DNA of 64,000 nt, taken from contig NC_003282.8 in assembly GCF_000002985.6 (NCBI RefSeq), forward strand, positions 12,400,001-12,464,000, in the 5' to 3' direction. The notes below the pieces were generated by a model, which saw only the letters and a list, made by a program, of their open reading frames with translations, did no database searches and was not told the origin of the DNA. The position numbers were made by a program, and so were the translations under genes. The stretch is from Caenorhabditis elegans (lineage: Eukaryota > Nematoda > Chromadorea > Rhabditida > Rhabditidae). The first letter of the stretch is position 1, and each line of letters starts with the position of its first letter. Below are positions 1 to 13,088 of the stretch, piece by piece.

Positions 1-3000
1 ACATGACAAGCTTGGCGTGAAAACGAAACATTAAAAAATTGTAGACGGCAGACGTATATGCAATATTTGGACACCTGAACAGTGACACAAACAGGCACTT
101 GAAACTGTTTAAGATACGGTGATGATCAGGTAATCGAAAAGTTCACTTTAATCATCAAAAAAAAAACATGATTATCAATAATGTTCGCTGATAACCTTGG
201 GAGAACCCCCTACTGATAAGCAAATGATAAGATTTAAAAAACGTTATATCTGAAAACCATGAAAATTGTCTGAAATGTCAATTTGAAAACTGTCAAAGTA
301 GTCGCAAAAATGTCTGTCTTCAAGGCAAGCCTACCTTAAAACCTGTTTGGTTAAATATTCAAAATTCAGTGATTTTATTTTTGGAGAAAAAAACTTTTGG
401 TCAATTTTCTAAACAAAATAAATTTTCACTGAATTTTGTGAAATAAAGTATGATTTTTTAAACAAATTTTTTGCATGTAAAATTTAATCAAGAATGCAAA
501 AAATAGGTGTGAGGCAGGCACGTCTGCCTACTGTATTAACACTGCAAAACGATTAAGCGCACCTAAAAACTGACCGAATTAAACAAGGACCAACACCGAT
601 TTGCATATGAGGGCAGTAGGGTGAAAAGTGAAAAGAGGCAAGGTGTCAAAAGAATCTCATCACTCCACTTTTTAAAAGAATTGAGAATGAAATCAAGAAA
701 GAAAACTGTGTGGAATAAGAAAGAGAAAGGAAATTTGGTGACGGATTGAGAGCAGAACGGAAGAAAATTGGCAGGAGATTTAGTTGAATAGGTTGAATGG
801 AATGAGAATTTAAAATGAAATAAAGATCTACATCAAAGGTTGGTGCCTACTGCAAGAGTTGAACTTTCTGATCTACTTTGATAGCTCATTGTTTTTTAAG
901 TGTATTGATTAGTACAAAAATGGAACGTGGGGATGCTATTTTTAAAAAAGTGAGAACACTGGTTGAAATTAGAAGGTCTGCATTATGGAAATACTAGCCA
1001 TCGAATTTTTACCCAAATCATAAATATATAGGCACGAGTTCATCTGAAACCTTCGGAGATTCAGAAAAATGAGAAACTCATGAGTTAACTCACCCAATTG
1101 TCGCTTTGTCTTCAAATCGATTTTCAAAGTGGTTCAGCTGACTTGAAAAGTTGAGAAAACCTTGTTTTAATTGGCAACACTTATCTAACTTGTTTATCTT
1201 TTTCACATTTACCGCGTGCTTTCGACTTTTTCTCTAGTTGTCCTTAATCTACGTAGGAGAATCATGCCTGCCTCCTGCCTGCCTACAGGCGTATCTGCTG
1301 CCTAAGTGCCCACGACAATTGTTTTAAATTGGACTTTCAACAGTTGCATTGTACTGAGTGATTTTGTATATCTACACTGTGCTCTCATAGCCAGATTTCT
1401 TGCCAAAATGCGGAAATAGGCGGTAGGCAAGTGGGCAAGTGCTTGCCTACCATTCGGTACCATATATTGAATCAACTGCCATAAATGTTCCCCTATTTCC
1501 AGCTCATTTGAAACCAGTTACGAGAAAGTACAAAACGATGAAATGAGGCGGATAAACCTCTCATAACTTTTGAATTCTCAAACGACCGTTCCGTCGTAGG
1601 GATGAAACAGTACGTGGATTGAGGAGAGCTTAGACAATTAGTAGGTCAATGGGAAAAGCGTCTCCCTTTCAGAAGGAAAGGATTCGAAGCAGTTGGAGAA
1701 TAGAAAAATAGATCGAATGATACTTTCGATATGATTAGAAGAAAATGAGATGAAACAAAAACTGGATTGTTTAGAGAAGGAAGATGATTTTAGAGTATAA
1801 GCATAGCATATGGCATTTACAATAAATGATAAGAAGGTGGTGAAAGTGAAAGTATAAAGCTGCAAAATTTAATATTAAGAAAACAAAGATCCATTTATAA
1901 TCAAAGCGATGTCTGCCAGAAAAGACACACTTCCCGCTTTTCCAATTATTTTCTTAAAGTTTCAAAGCGGAAACTTACATAACATACAGAAAAATATGTG
2001 TGTTTTCTGAAAATAATTTTGTATTCCTATATTTGAATGTTTCAAGATTCTTCTCAAAAACTTACTCAAAGTTGTAATGCTACCATTTCGACTTTGAGGA
2101 AATTTTAAGCAATTTTATCGAAATTTTCAAACAAAAGAAATTTAATTTTTTTAAAAGAACAAGTATTTATCTATTTTTCTGTATAATATTTTATTTAAAA
2201 GCTTCGACACAACAACGAGAAACGAGGACATTTGCAACACACATAATCGGTGCCTGCCTGTGCGCCTATAGACCTATAGGCGCAGGCCGCCTAAACCTAT
2301 GCCTGTAGGCATTAACACCACCACATTCGAATCTTCTCCTTCCGCTTGCCATCATTATTTTATCACCAAATCATTTTGTTTATGAATTTCAAAGACATGT
2401 TCAGTCAGGTCTTTCAATGAAAGACCTGTTCCAGGTGGGAACTGAACTGCTTTCCCTTTCCGGGTTTTGCAAATTTATTTGCCAAAGAAACACGAAAAAC
2501 TGATGTTTGGATTTGAATAAGTTCTTTTGTTTAGATCAAATTACAAGTCAACATTTGGAATAATTATGTTTTGAGAATATTTGGGCTGTAACGAAATATA
2601 GAAAATTGCAAAAGTTTTAGAATTATATTTATATCTAGTAAGACTTTAGAGTTATCAAAAAGTCTTGAACTAAGAAAATTGGAAACTTTTAAGATGAATA
2701 TCTTATTAGTTGACGAATCCTGGATAGCATCTGAAATGTCTGACTATGAGATATAAGCTTTTAGGTCAAAAGCTTGCCATGCACAGTTTCAAAAAGTATG
2801 GAATTTTTGAGTTTATTTTAGGTATCTATTCTGTGTTCGTAGACTATGTAGAAGTAAAGTACGAGAAAATGCAATGTAAAATTTCAAAAGAGCCAAGATA
2901 TGGGCGGAGCCTAATTTGGAAAATCAGTGCAGCATTGTCAAAGTTTATGCTATTAAATACTTAAATCAAAAACTTTGAATTTTAATTTAAAATCACCAAC

Positions 3001-4434
3001 TTGAGTCTTGTCACGATCGAAACATTTCAACTAACGAAACAATCAAAGAGGTACGGTAGTTGAAAAATTCCGCGCGTGCCAGGACCCGATAGAAACTGTT
3101 CGATCGGTATTACGCAATGTGTGTAAAACGATTCAAAAGAACAGAAAATAATTGTATTACAGAGAACGGAAGAGATAAAAGTTGTATAGACATATGGAAA
3201 CTAGAAACACGTTTGACACAGTGAATAGATTGAATGAGGCGAGCTGTAGAAGATGGAGAAGCTGTATGAATGCGATGACTTCGCACCTTTTCTGACAGAT
3301 TTAAGATGAAGATAGTTGTTTTTTTTGCAAGTTAAATGAAACGAACAAGTGAAAACTTTGAATCCAAAAAGTTTCATAAAAAGATATGAAATGAAGAAAA
3401 ATGTGTAGAAGTAACAAAAGTGAGTGGAAGTATTCAACGAAAAGCGATGGAAACATTTGAATGAAAGGAAGGCCTCCCGGGAAAGAGGGAGAGAAAGAGA
3501 GGCTAACCATCCGTCCGGCCTTTCGTCAAACCCGTTTCTCTCTTTCACAGTTTCCCGATCCTTGCTGGTCTCATGCTTCTTCTTCTTCTCCTCCATCTAC
3601 AGCCATTTCGGTGTTGTTCGCTATTGTAAACGATGTGAGAATTTCTTCGGACTATCAGAGAGAGAGAGATAGAGAGAGAGAGAGGGAGAGAGACCAGCTA
3701 TCTATAGCATTTGACCTGATAAGAAAGCCGATTCGAATCGACGGTGGAAAGGTTTGATGAACTAAGCTGCCACGGAGGGACGAAGAGATATAAATTGGAA
3801 ATATTTGGAAATATCAAATGAAATATTTCGTAATTGGATGTGAAACTGTCTGTCTGTATTTAGGGATTTACAAGGAATTTTTGTTCTTCTCACTAAACAA
3901 TCACTATACATAAAGTGGGGAAATAATTTGGAAAAATATGATTTTTAAGAAAAGTCGACACAAAAGTTCACAAAAAGCTTGAAAGTTCATAAAAGCAACA
4001 TATTTGGTGAATAGTTCTTCAGTTTGATTTTATGTTTTTTTTTTCCAAACATTCCAAATATTTTTTTTTGTTCGTTTTTCCAGTTCTTGAACCTCGTCAG
4101 TGCCATTCACGGTGATCTAGATCATATTCTGCGGTGACAAATTGCAATAAAACAAGAAGTTTATTCCCCATTAAATAAACTTCTTTTGTAAAAACCTGAA
4201 AATCTGTCTGAAAATAGCTTTTTTAAATATTTTCGTGGTCTAGATTTTTCGTGGTCTACATTTTTTATAACGGTCTCCCTCTCTCGTTCAAACTGCCGCC
4301 AACAAAAGAGCGCAATAGAGCATGCTTGCACAGCCGTGGTGAGAGACACCTCTTGTTTAATTGAATGCGCCTTTAAACTGTAATCCAATTTGTGACTCAT
4401 TTCCCCTTCAATTTTCTCTCCAATTTTCAGCAAA
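1..4434. other. Upstream region without a recognisable gene
   Basis: I see no convincing exon chain here. The open frames at about 3200-3760 are low-complexity and lie over GA-rich sequence, and the others lack splice partners. The stretch carries dispersed short motifs of the gcctgcctac / taggcaggca kind at about 505-530, 1265-1295, 1405-1455 and 2250-2310. The last is partly palindromic around a cctatag core. A fragment near 3050-3100 (tacggtag... gtgccaggaccc) recurs near 10811 and 41750. The last few hundred bases presumably hold the gex-3 promoter. A gene ending left of the window could have its regulatory region here, but nothing shows it. Confidence 0.5.
3656..3693. repeat. GA microsatellite
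   Basis: A run of (GA)n interrupted by single changes (gat, ggg). It forces several spurious open frames on both strands, which I left out. Confidence 0.9.
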
Positions 4435-7400
4435 ATGGCTTACAAAGATGCCAGACAGGTGAAAATTGCTGAAAAACTTGTGATACTGAATGATCGTGCT
4501 GCTGGAATGATGACACGGATATACAATATTAAGAAATCAAGCGGCGGTGAGTAGTCTTTGAAAATTTCTGTTGTTATAAAATGCTGAAGATTTCAGATTC
4601 AAAAGTGAAACCACAATTTCTTAGCGACAAGAAGATGGAAGGTGCAATCAAACATATAGTTAGAAAGTTTCCTGTTGTTGATTGCAGATCGAATTCAGTG
4701 AGTAGTTCAAATTGTTGATTTCTCATGCCGAAATTAATTTCAGTCGACGTTCGAATATGTACAAGAAAAGTCCACGGAAATTACAAAATCTTTATCGCTA
4801 TATTACTACACATTTGCTGATATTCTTGATTTAAAAGATCACATTATGCAAGTTTTGACAACTATGGAATCATGTCAATGTCAGCTGGATGTGGTGAGTA
4901 TATTATTGATTTTAAATATTTATATCGTTCGTATAATGTTTAAGCTAAAATTTTATTTTTTAGACGCTCAATTACGACCTGACAACGAGTTATTTGAATC
5001 TTGTTGTACATCTCGTCACAATGATGATTCTTTTATCAAGAATTGAAGACCGGAAAGCTGTTCTTGGACTTTTTAATGCGGCATATGATCTACAACACGG
5101 ACAAAGTGAAGCATCATTTCCAAGATTAGGACAAATGATTCTTGATTATGAAAATCCGTTAAAAAAGCTTCATGAAGATCTCGGACCACTGAACAGGCTA
5201 ATTTATTCAGCTCTTTCTTCTGTTACACACACATATCAGCGCAGAAACAAGACAGCAGATTCATGGAGAACATCAAATGTTTTCTCGTTGACCGCTGCTC
5301 CAGCACAAATTTTATATGCTGCTCAAACAGAAACTGTGAGCAAGTTTTTATTTAATGGAAAATTATTTATGTAAATCGTTTCAGATTGCATGCGAATATC
5401 TATCACTCGACGTCATTGATCGATGGATTGTGTGTAAGTTAATATACAAATTAGTATTAAAATGTTTATTAAAATTGTAATATTTTCAGTCTGCGGAACA
5501 GTATGCCATTCAACTCTTCTTAACGATGACAACATTAGGCACATGTGGCAGCTGGCACTTCAAATGAATCTGTGTCTTCGCGTTTTCCGAGACGAAACAT
5601 TTATTGTTCATCAAGAGATTCAAGCGTTTTTAGAATCTTCCAAAGAAAAAAGCAAACGGTTACAAGATGTTAAAGATGCGTTCAATCATGCATCTGTTAC
5701 TGCGTAAGTTAAAAAATATGATAAACAAAGCGTTTTCTAATAATTTGTATTTCAGAGTTGCCGTCCACGCAGACCGTCGCCGCTTCCTTAGAAGTTCTCT
5801 TCGAGAGCTGTCACTTTTACTACGAGATCAGCCCGGACTACTTGGCCCGAAAATTCTCTATGTCTGGATGGCTCTTGGAGCAGGAAGAGATGAGGTCATA
5901 TGGCTTCTACGGCATCAAGTTGAAGTTCCTGCTATCAGCAAAAAAGGCAGCAGAATGGTCGAGGAGCTTGTTGACAGGCAACTTCCAGAACTGCTATTTT
6001 ATATGCTGGAATTAAGAGATCTCGTTACGAAATATTATGCAGTGATTCAAAGATACTATCTACAGGTTTTGTTAAAACTTTAAATTTATCTATTTTAAAT
6101 CTTTTTTATTTTCAGTACGTGTCTAGCTATGATTCAATTGTTGTTTCTGAAGAGATTAACCAAGCAAATGGCCTCACCCAGGAAGAAGCGGTTCTTTTGA
6201 CCGATTTTGCCAACGAAATAGGAAATATCAACTCTGATACGGATCTTCGTGCTCTTCGACTAGACTGGTTTAGATTTCAAGCTTGGACATCTGCTGCTCG
6301 GAGCCATTTCCAACTTTCAAGACATAAAAAACTCGCAATATACATGAATACTTCAGTTTTTCATCTGAAAATGATCGATTTGCAAGACGAGATGCTAAGG
6401 GAAACAAGTGATTTATCATTATACTGCTTCTATCCAAAACTCGCTGAAAAACATTGGCTCAACTGTCTCCAGCTACCTGCTCAAGCTCGATATGTGCTCA
6501 GTTTTGCACGTCTTGCCGCGCATTTCACAAGCGCCCTCCATGACATGTGTCCTGAAGAAAAAGCATTTATCACTGAAAAAGCCTTGGCTCAATGCAATTC
6601 TGTAATTGAAGAGACGTGCAAACAATTGTCATATATCCTGGAAAAAGTGGCTGAACATGAATTCGGATTAGCTTATCAAATGACACCGAGCGCCGTGGCT
6701 GTAAGAGTTGTTGCTCAAGTTGTTCAACAGAAAGGATCTGGAAAAGCTGCAGCGGCGGCCGCAGCAGCCGCTCGAGATTATTTCATTGCTGGAGAAGAAA
6801 GTTATCGAGTTGATCGTCAAGCATTAACAATGCCTGATAAGTTGCAAACAACTCTTCGTAAGTTTTAAAACGTTTTTTAAATTAGATTTTATATCACAAA
6901 TTTCCCACTTTTCAGTTGAAATCTCTGCAGCTCTCGGAGCTCATCGTCAAATTTACGTTGCTGATCACACATTTGCACCGAGGACGTACCTAGCGCAGTC
7001 CCTTGAAACTAAATTTGTAGAATTGCTTCATGGAATGTTCTGGGAAGGTCAACCACATGCAAGTAATCCAAAAAGACCAAGTGAAATGCTCCTTGCGCTA
7101 CAAGCCTACATGACGGTTCTTCAAAATCTTGATACAGCAAGTAAGTGGTTTTTAAAATAATCTATAAATATTCTCATAAATGGAATTTCAGTTTCTGTGG
7201 ATATCAGTAATACAATGCAAACAACTCTTCTACAACAAACTCAACTCGTTGATTCCAAGAATAAAGACACAATCGCAGCACTCTACACGAAATGGTATCT
7301 CGAAGTTTTGCTCCGTCGTGCTTCATCTGGTCATATGGTTTGGAGTGAGCATCTACGAACAATGTTATCATCAGGACAGGAACAACTCTCGTTCATGCCC

Positions 7401-8440
7401 GATCATTATTCAGATCCTCAAGAATTGAGAGCATTGGTTCAAATTATCGGACCTTATGGAGTAAAGTTGATGACTGAACGGCTGATTTGGCACGTGGCCA
7501 GTCAAATTATGGAGATGAGCAAGATTGTTGCAACATACAAAGATGCTCTACAGATTGCTAGATCTAATTTCGATAATGCTGAAAAGATGAAGGATGTTTT
7601 AAATCTTTTGAGCGTCGAACCAAAGGACAAGAAAACTCCGAACGCAACATGCGCAGCTGATGCAATTCTGCAAAGAACTATTATTATCGGACAGATTTGT
7701 CTGTTTCGTGATGCTCTCCACGATGCTCTTCGTCATATCGTCGAATCTAAATTGCCATTTCTTCAAGCATCATTTGATATGCTTTATCACAATTTGGACG
7801 ATGTTGATAAAGTTAAAATTGGAGAAATGTCAGCTGCGATGGGAGTCACAGGACCAGTTGATATGTCGTTGGTGAATGCGGTTCGTGCTCAAAATCCGAA
7901 TATTCACCCTCAAGAACACTATGTTAATAGTTGTCTATTGATGGTTGCCGTCGCTATCTGTATTCCACGAATTGGAATGTCGGATCTTTCGTCTTACAAG
8001 CCTAGCATTCAAGGTACATACTTTTACAGCTTTTTGCAAAAATTAAAAATAAACAATTTCAGCCAGCTTGAACAATAGTCACTGTGTTCCAATGGCGATT
8101 AACACTATCGGATCAGCTCTTTTCCATCTCCACGAGCAAAATGATATCCAGTCGAGGATGAAGGAGTTCTTGGCGGTTAGCTCTATCATTATTAACACAT
8201 ATTCTCACCTAGAAAAATTTTCAGCTCGCGTCCTCGGGTATTCTACGAACTATTCATGAACGTGATAACAGTCGACAAATATCCGACGACGTTCTTCGTT
8301 CCCACACAACTCTCTACATTATCCTTGAACAGATGGTTCGGAAAAACCGTTGGCTGTCGATGGATGTTCTTGAAACCTGTTTCCCATATAATCTCGTCCG
8401 TACAGCCTACCAACAATGCTACGAGGCTGATGCTCAATAA
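4435..8440 (+). CDS. gex-3: GEX-3, NAP1/HEM (NCKAP1) subunit of the WAVE regulatory complex
   Basis: Twelve exons: 4435-4546, 4597-4697, 4744-4893, 4964-5335, 5385-5433, 5490-5703, 5756-6065, 6116-6857, 6916-7140, 7192-8013, 8063-8175, 8225-8440. All phases agree and give 1141 aa, the usual length of the HEM/NAP1 family. Family features visible include [18 protein letters not shown] near residue 160 and [20 protein letters not shown] just after residue 330, as in NCKAP1. In worms the family acts with GEX-2 (Sra1) and WVE-1 to activate Arp2/3 actin assembly during epidermal enclosure and cell migration; this is established family knowledge. The start follows ttttcag|caaaATG, a good trans-splice acceptor. 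A short alanine run lies near residue 735. An AATAAA signal is near 8670. dsb-1 follows about 500 bp later on the same strand. Confidence 0.95.
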
Positions 8441-8934
8441 TTTTATCTGCGATCCCAATATGTACAGCTACGATCCCTTCTCACATACTTCCTGTGCCTG
8501 TATTTTATTTATTTTATTTTTCTTTCTTCAACGAACCATTACTATACGGGTTCCCGCTTCCGAATACCGCCTTTTTGACTATTATTCCCTGCATTTTCGT
8601 GTGAATCATTGCTCCCAAGTACTCATTTTGCCTTCCATTTGGCTTTAATTTATTGCAGTTTGTCGTCATAATAAACTTTTTATCAATTTATCAAAAATTT
8701 TTATTTTATCTATTACATAAATGCGATTAAATTTTAAGTTAAAAAAACGAGAATTAGCTAAATTAGATATGCTTGGTAATTTGAATTTGAATTCGCGCGT
8801 AAAAGTGATGGATGGGTCTCGCCACGACCGGCATGCAATTTTGAATTTTTTCACATTTTGAGGTCCAATGAGGTCGAAATTTTTAGACATTTTTAGTAAA
8901 AAAAAATTATTTATGTTTTTGCAGTCTCTTCAGT

Positions 8935-10342
8935 ATGTTTCCTGAATTGCAGACACTCCAGTGGCCGATCATAAAGTATAAGCAATTGAGAGGAAGCGGT
9001 AATCGACAAGAGGTTTTAAAAATAGATGAATTCTGTATCGAAAAGTTAAATTTGCAGGGCAAAGATATTCGCGTTGTTATGGAGGTGAATAGCAGGAAGC
9101 TGACGGTTATTCATGGAGTCGAGCCGATCGAGACCGTTTATTGTAACATGGAAGTTTCTAGGTATCCGAGTTTGAAGTGAGTCTTTGTTGTTTGAGAAAT
9201 TAAAGTCAAATTGCCCGGTTTTCAGAATGAAGAACACAAATTTGTTCGTGATTGTAAACAACCAGGCTCAAGGTTTCCGATTAACTCTTCGTGGCGAAGA
9301 TCGGGAGAATTTTCTGTCAACTGTCAGAAAATTTGCTTATATTTCGGAGACTCCAGTTAAGGATCATTTGAATCGCTCATCCACAAATACCGGTATTCTT
9401 TATTCTTTTAATAGTTTCAAGTTTCATTTTTGAATTATAGATGTGTGGTACAACAGTGTCGAGAAACGGAAGGGAGGATCGTCATCACAGCCGACATCCT
9501 TCTCCCAACCATGCGATATTGATATTGGTGGCTCGGTGAAGAAATCCGCGGCAAGAAACTTATCACATACGTATTCCACCAACATTGGTGAAAGTTCCCG
9601 GATGCCAGCACTCACAGCAAATGAATTCTTCTCACAGCCAGTCTACAATCCTTACAATAGGCCAGCGTCGAGTGCCAGCACTGTTAGTTCATCGATTGGC
9701 TCGGCTTACAGCGTTCTCCACGATGATTCACCATTTTCTGGATTTTCGCCAAATTCGAACCATTCTTTGCAATTTCCGTGTCCCAGCCCATCGCACAGTT
9801 CGTCATTTTCCGGATTTTCGCAGGTAAATTGAAAATTAACTGGAATATCCCACCCTATTAAATTAATTTTCAGAGTTCATCACACTCTTCTCAATTGTCC
9901 TCCAGTCCCGCAAACGCACCTTCATTTCCGGATTTTCACAGCCCACCCTCTGCCAATGATATCCAGATAGATCAACTCAATCCGGTGACTGTGGCTCCTC
10001 AAATCAAGCAAACTGCGGACAAATGCGTTCAAACAGATAAACAATATGTTGATGAACGTTTCGACGATCCTGCTTTCCTGAGGAGATACATAAAGAGAGT
10101 TATGAGTGATTCAAAAATGGCGAGATTGGTTGGAATGATGCGATCTGAAATTCGAAAACTTCCAAATGACGAATTTGATGCATTTTACAAAGTAAGTTTC
10201 ATTTGTTAAATAATAATAAAATTGACCGACTTCAAAACATAATTTACAGAAAGTCAAGGATCACCAACGCACTGCTCCCAGCTCGTCATCAAAAATCGGT
10301 CCCCCAGCTATCGTCCAACAAACTTCTGATATGGAATTTTAG
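8935..10342 (+). CDS. dsb-1: DSB-1, Rec114-family meiotic double-strand-break factor
   Basis: Five exons: 8935-9176, 9226-9392, 9441-9823, 9874-10191, 10250-10342, giving 400 aa with consistent phases. The N-terminal ~160 residues are compact and beta-rich, as expected for the PH-like domain of Rec114 relatives. A Ser-rich, low-complexity middle follows, with five SQ dipeptides (GSSSQP, SFSQP, FFSQP, GFSQ, SSQL). The C-terminal part is more helical (DPAFLRRYIKRVMSDSK). Known role: DSB-1 promotes SPO-11-dependent meiotic breaks, and its SQ sites fit feedback by ATM/ATR kinases. I identify it from this architecture plus my recollection that dsb-1 neighbours acl-13 on chromosome IV. The exact start is less certain: two acceptor-like AGs lie just before this ATG, and an internal start is possible. 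acl-13 begins 161 bp downstream. Confidence 0.85.
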
Positions 10343-10503
10343 GCGAATCACCTTCTGCACGATCTTCTGTATCATCATATCATGTTCAATGCAAAATATT
10401 TCTAAATTTCATTTTCTCACGTGACATTTTATTGTTCTTTTTATTGCTAATAAAAGTTGGAATAATTTTACTAGAATTTCGAAAAAAACACTCATGTCGA
10501 ATA

Positions 10504-12184
10504 ATGGAAGCCGAAAATGACAATAAAAAGCAGGGATGGACTCTAATCGACAATGTTATCTCGTGTATTTGTAAGTTTCGCGCGATTTTTAAAATGTTAA
10601 AAGGAGACGTTTTCAGTGTTAGTCTATGCTGGAATAGTCACTGCTTTCATATGCCCAATTGTTTTCTTATGCTTCTTCTACACAGCGGCACCTATCATGC
10701 TTTTCAGCACCGAATTTCGAAAATTTGTGATGAAAATTATGGCTCGTGCTGGAAATCTTCAATTTATAACTTGTGTCAGAATTACTGGAATCAAAGGTAA
10801 ATGGCGAACCAAGGTCCTGGCACGAGCGAAACTTTTTCTCTACCGTACCTCGCAATTTTTCAAATGTTTTTTATTCGGGCAGGTCTCGCCGCAGAAACAT
10901 TAAACAAAGAAAATGTTTCTAAAAAAAGCATTTCGCAACGAGACCCAATTGAGCGAGCCCGTTCGTCTTCAAGTTAATATAAATGAAGAAGTACGATACC
11001 TGGAAAGTTTCGCTCGCGCCAGGACCTTCGATTTGATGAAAAATTGTTTAATTGCATTGCAACTTTTTGGCATAAAATCAAATTCAAAATTTCAGTAATG
11101 ATGTCTGGTGACGGCCTTGAAAGACTAACTGATTGTCGCGCATTACTGCTTCCAAATCATCTCGGTCTATTCGATCACTTCATATTCATGACTGCTGCTG
11201 ATTCATTTGGAGTTAATGCAGTTGGTCGATGGATCTTTGTGATCTACAATATGTGGATTTACAGTCCTCTCGGATGGCTTTGGAGTAGTTATGGCAATTA
11301 TTTTATTGATTCTGTTCCACCGCACAAGAGAGCACAGACATTGCACAGTTTGAGGTAATCAAAAGATTCAGAAATTTTTTTTACGAAAGACGTGCCAAAA
11401 ATAGATCAAGAATTTAGACTTTTTTAAGTTTCAAATTTTCCGATTTTTGGAACTTTTTTGCTCAAAAAAGGGAATTTCGCTTCTGGGTAGTATTTAGGAG
11501 TGCTTTTTCTTAGCTTTTTTTTCAAAAATATTTCATCAATGATTTTTAGACGCCACTTTGACCGTATCTATCACGAAGTAGACCTCCGTTGGCTTTGTCT
11601 TTATCCAGAAGGATCTCGACTTTTTCTCATCCAAAAGCGAAATTCTGAATTCGAGAAGAAAAGAGGATTGCCTCCACTCACGAATTGTGCGTATCCACGT
11701 CTTGGCGCTGCTCTGAGTGCTATCAAAGTTCTTGGACCAGATCCAAATAATCCATTGAAATCAAATAATGGAAAAGGACCACCACTCGAATATCTGGTTG
11801 ATGTTACTCTTGGTTATCCAGATGGAAATATTCTTCCATTAAATGAAATTTTCATGTCAGCGTGGCGGAATGGTGGTGGAAAACCCTTTGCGATTCATTA
11901 TGAGATCTTTAAAATGGATCCCAAGTGGAAAGATGAAGAAGAACTCAAAAATTTCTTGTTTGATCGGTATCAGAAGAAGGTAGGGCTTTCGTTTTTAGAA
12001 TATAAATAAAGTTTCAATCTATTTTCAGGATAAGCTATTGGAGTCGTACTACAAAACTGGAAGTTTCTCATCGGAATCAAAAGAAGCTCAATTCCCATCT
12101 GACATGATTCTTATTGGATTCCATATTCTTATAATGGGCCTTTTTGCACTACTCGTGATTTTTCTTCTATCGTTCGTTTATTAG
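10504..12184 (+). CDS. acl-13: ACL-13, membrane acyltransferase of the PlsC/LPLAT family
   Basis: Exons 10504-10570, 10617-10796, 11096-11354, 11550-11979, 12029-12184 give 363 aa. An N-terminal membrane segment (VYAGIVTAFICPIVFLCFFY) precedes block I, NHLGLFD, the His-x4-Asp catalytic motif at about residue 98. WLCLYPEGSR matches the family's substrate-binding block. A hydrophobic segment (MILIGFHILIMGLFALLVIF) ends the protein, so it is probably an integral ER or mitochondrial membrane enzyme. The layout resembles the AGPAT/LPGAT1/lysocardiolipin acyltransferase branch, which transfers acyl chains to lysophospholipids; the true substrate cannot be told from sequence. The short gap to dsb-1 holds an AATAAA near 10450 and an acceptor-like ttttactag, so shared transcription with dsb-1 is possible. 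Intron 2 contains an inverted-repeat element. The symbol comes from memory of the locus. Confidence 0.85.
10811..11028. repeat. Foldback element in acl-13 intron 2
   Basis: Arms of 25 bp (10811-10835 and 11004-11028) are reverse complements with one mismatch. Inside them lie further inverted pairs (ggtctcg / cgagacc and agaaacatt / aatgtttct), so the whole can fold into a nested hairpin. The outer motif (gtcctggcacgag) recurs near 3090 and 41770, so this is a dispersed family. Confidence 0.85.
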
Positions 12185-12306
12185 AATCAATTGGACTTTT
12201 GAATGAAGTGAATTTGAGAAAAATTGATTGTTTTGTTGCACAGAAAGAACATTCCACCCATGGGTGCATGGCAATTTCCAAAACCCGCAAGTAACCAAAG
12301 CAAGTA

Positions 12307-12865
12307 ACCAAAACCCGCAACTTACAGATTGCAGGAAATTCACAAAACCGGCAAGTGTCAAAATTGCCGGAAATTTCCAAAACCGGCAAGTGTCTTAAAT
12401 TCACAAAACCGGCAAGTGCCGAAATTGTCGGAAATTTTCACAACTGGCAAGTGTCGAAATTGCCAATTGCCCTAAATTCACAAAACCGGCAAGTACCGAA
12501 ATTGCCAATTGCTGTAAATCACAAAACCGGCAAGTGCAGGAATTGCAGATTGCCGGAAATTTCCAAAACCGGCAAGTGCCGAAATTGCCGGAAATTTCCA
12601 AAACCGGCAAGGGCCGTAAATTCACAAAACCATCAATGGCCGAAATTGCAGATTGCAGGAAATTCACAAAACCGGCAAGTGCCGAAATTGCCAATTGCCG
12701 TAAATTCACAAAACCGGCAAGTGCCGAAATTGCCGGAAATTTCCAAAACCGGCAAGTGCCGAAATTGCAGATTGCCGTAAATTCACAAAACCGGCAAATG
12801 CCGAAATTACCAATTTGCCGTAAATTCACAAAACCGGCAAGTGCCGAAATTGTCGGAAATTTTTT
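12307..12865. repeat. Minisatellite with about 14 units of an aaaaccggcaagtgcc motif
   Basis: Imperfect units of roughly 27-47 bp share the core aaaaccggcaagtgccgaaa and alternate between two linker types: ttcacaaaacc with gccaattgccgt, and tttccaaaacc with gccggaaa. The array lies between the convergent 3' ends of acl-13 and the coiled-coil gene. Long open frames on both strands across it arise only because the unit lacks stop codons. A small related fragment lies at about 32097-32130. Confidence 0.93.
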
Positions 12866-13088
12866 ACACCCTTGAATCCACCGGCCTCTTGACAATTAAT
12901 TTTTGTTAGCTTTAAAAATTTCTTAAAATCAACTAAACTTTATTGCATTTTGAACGAGTTACCCTTGAGCGAACAAACTACAAAAAAAAAACAAAAGAAT
13001 CGATGTAAATAATATACTGGGAGAGATATTTGGAACAAGTTTCAAACTTCAATATACAAATTATTTTCGATAAAATTTCCCTCATTAT

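Noticed and set aside
3201-3757. Overlapping open frames on both strands near the GA microsatellite
   Set aside because: Low-complexity, no splice partners and no recognisable domain.
12355-12895. Long open frames on both strands across the minisatellite
   Set aside because: They follow from a repeat unit lacking stop codons; the encoded peptides are simple repeats in every frame.
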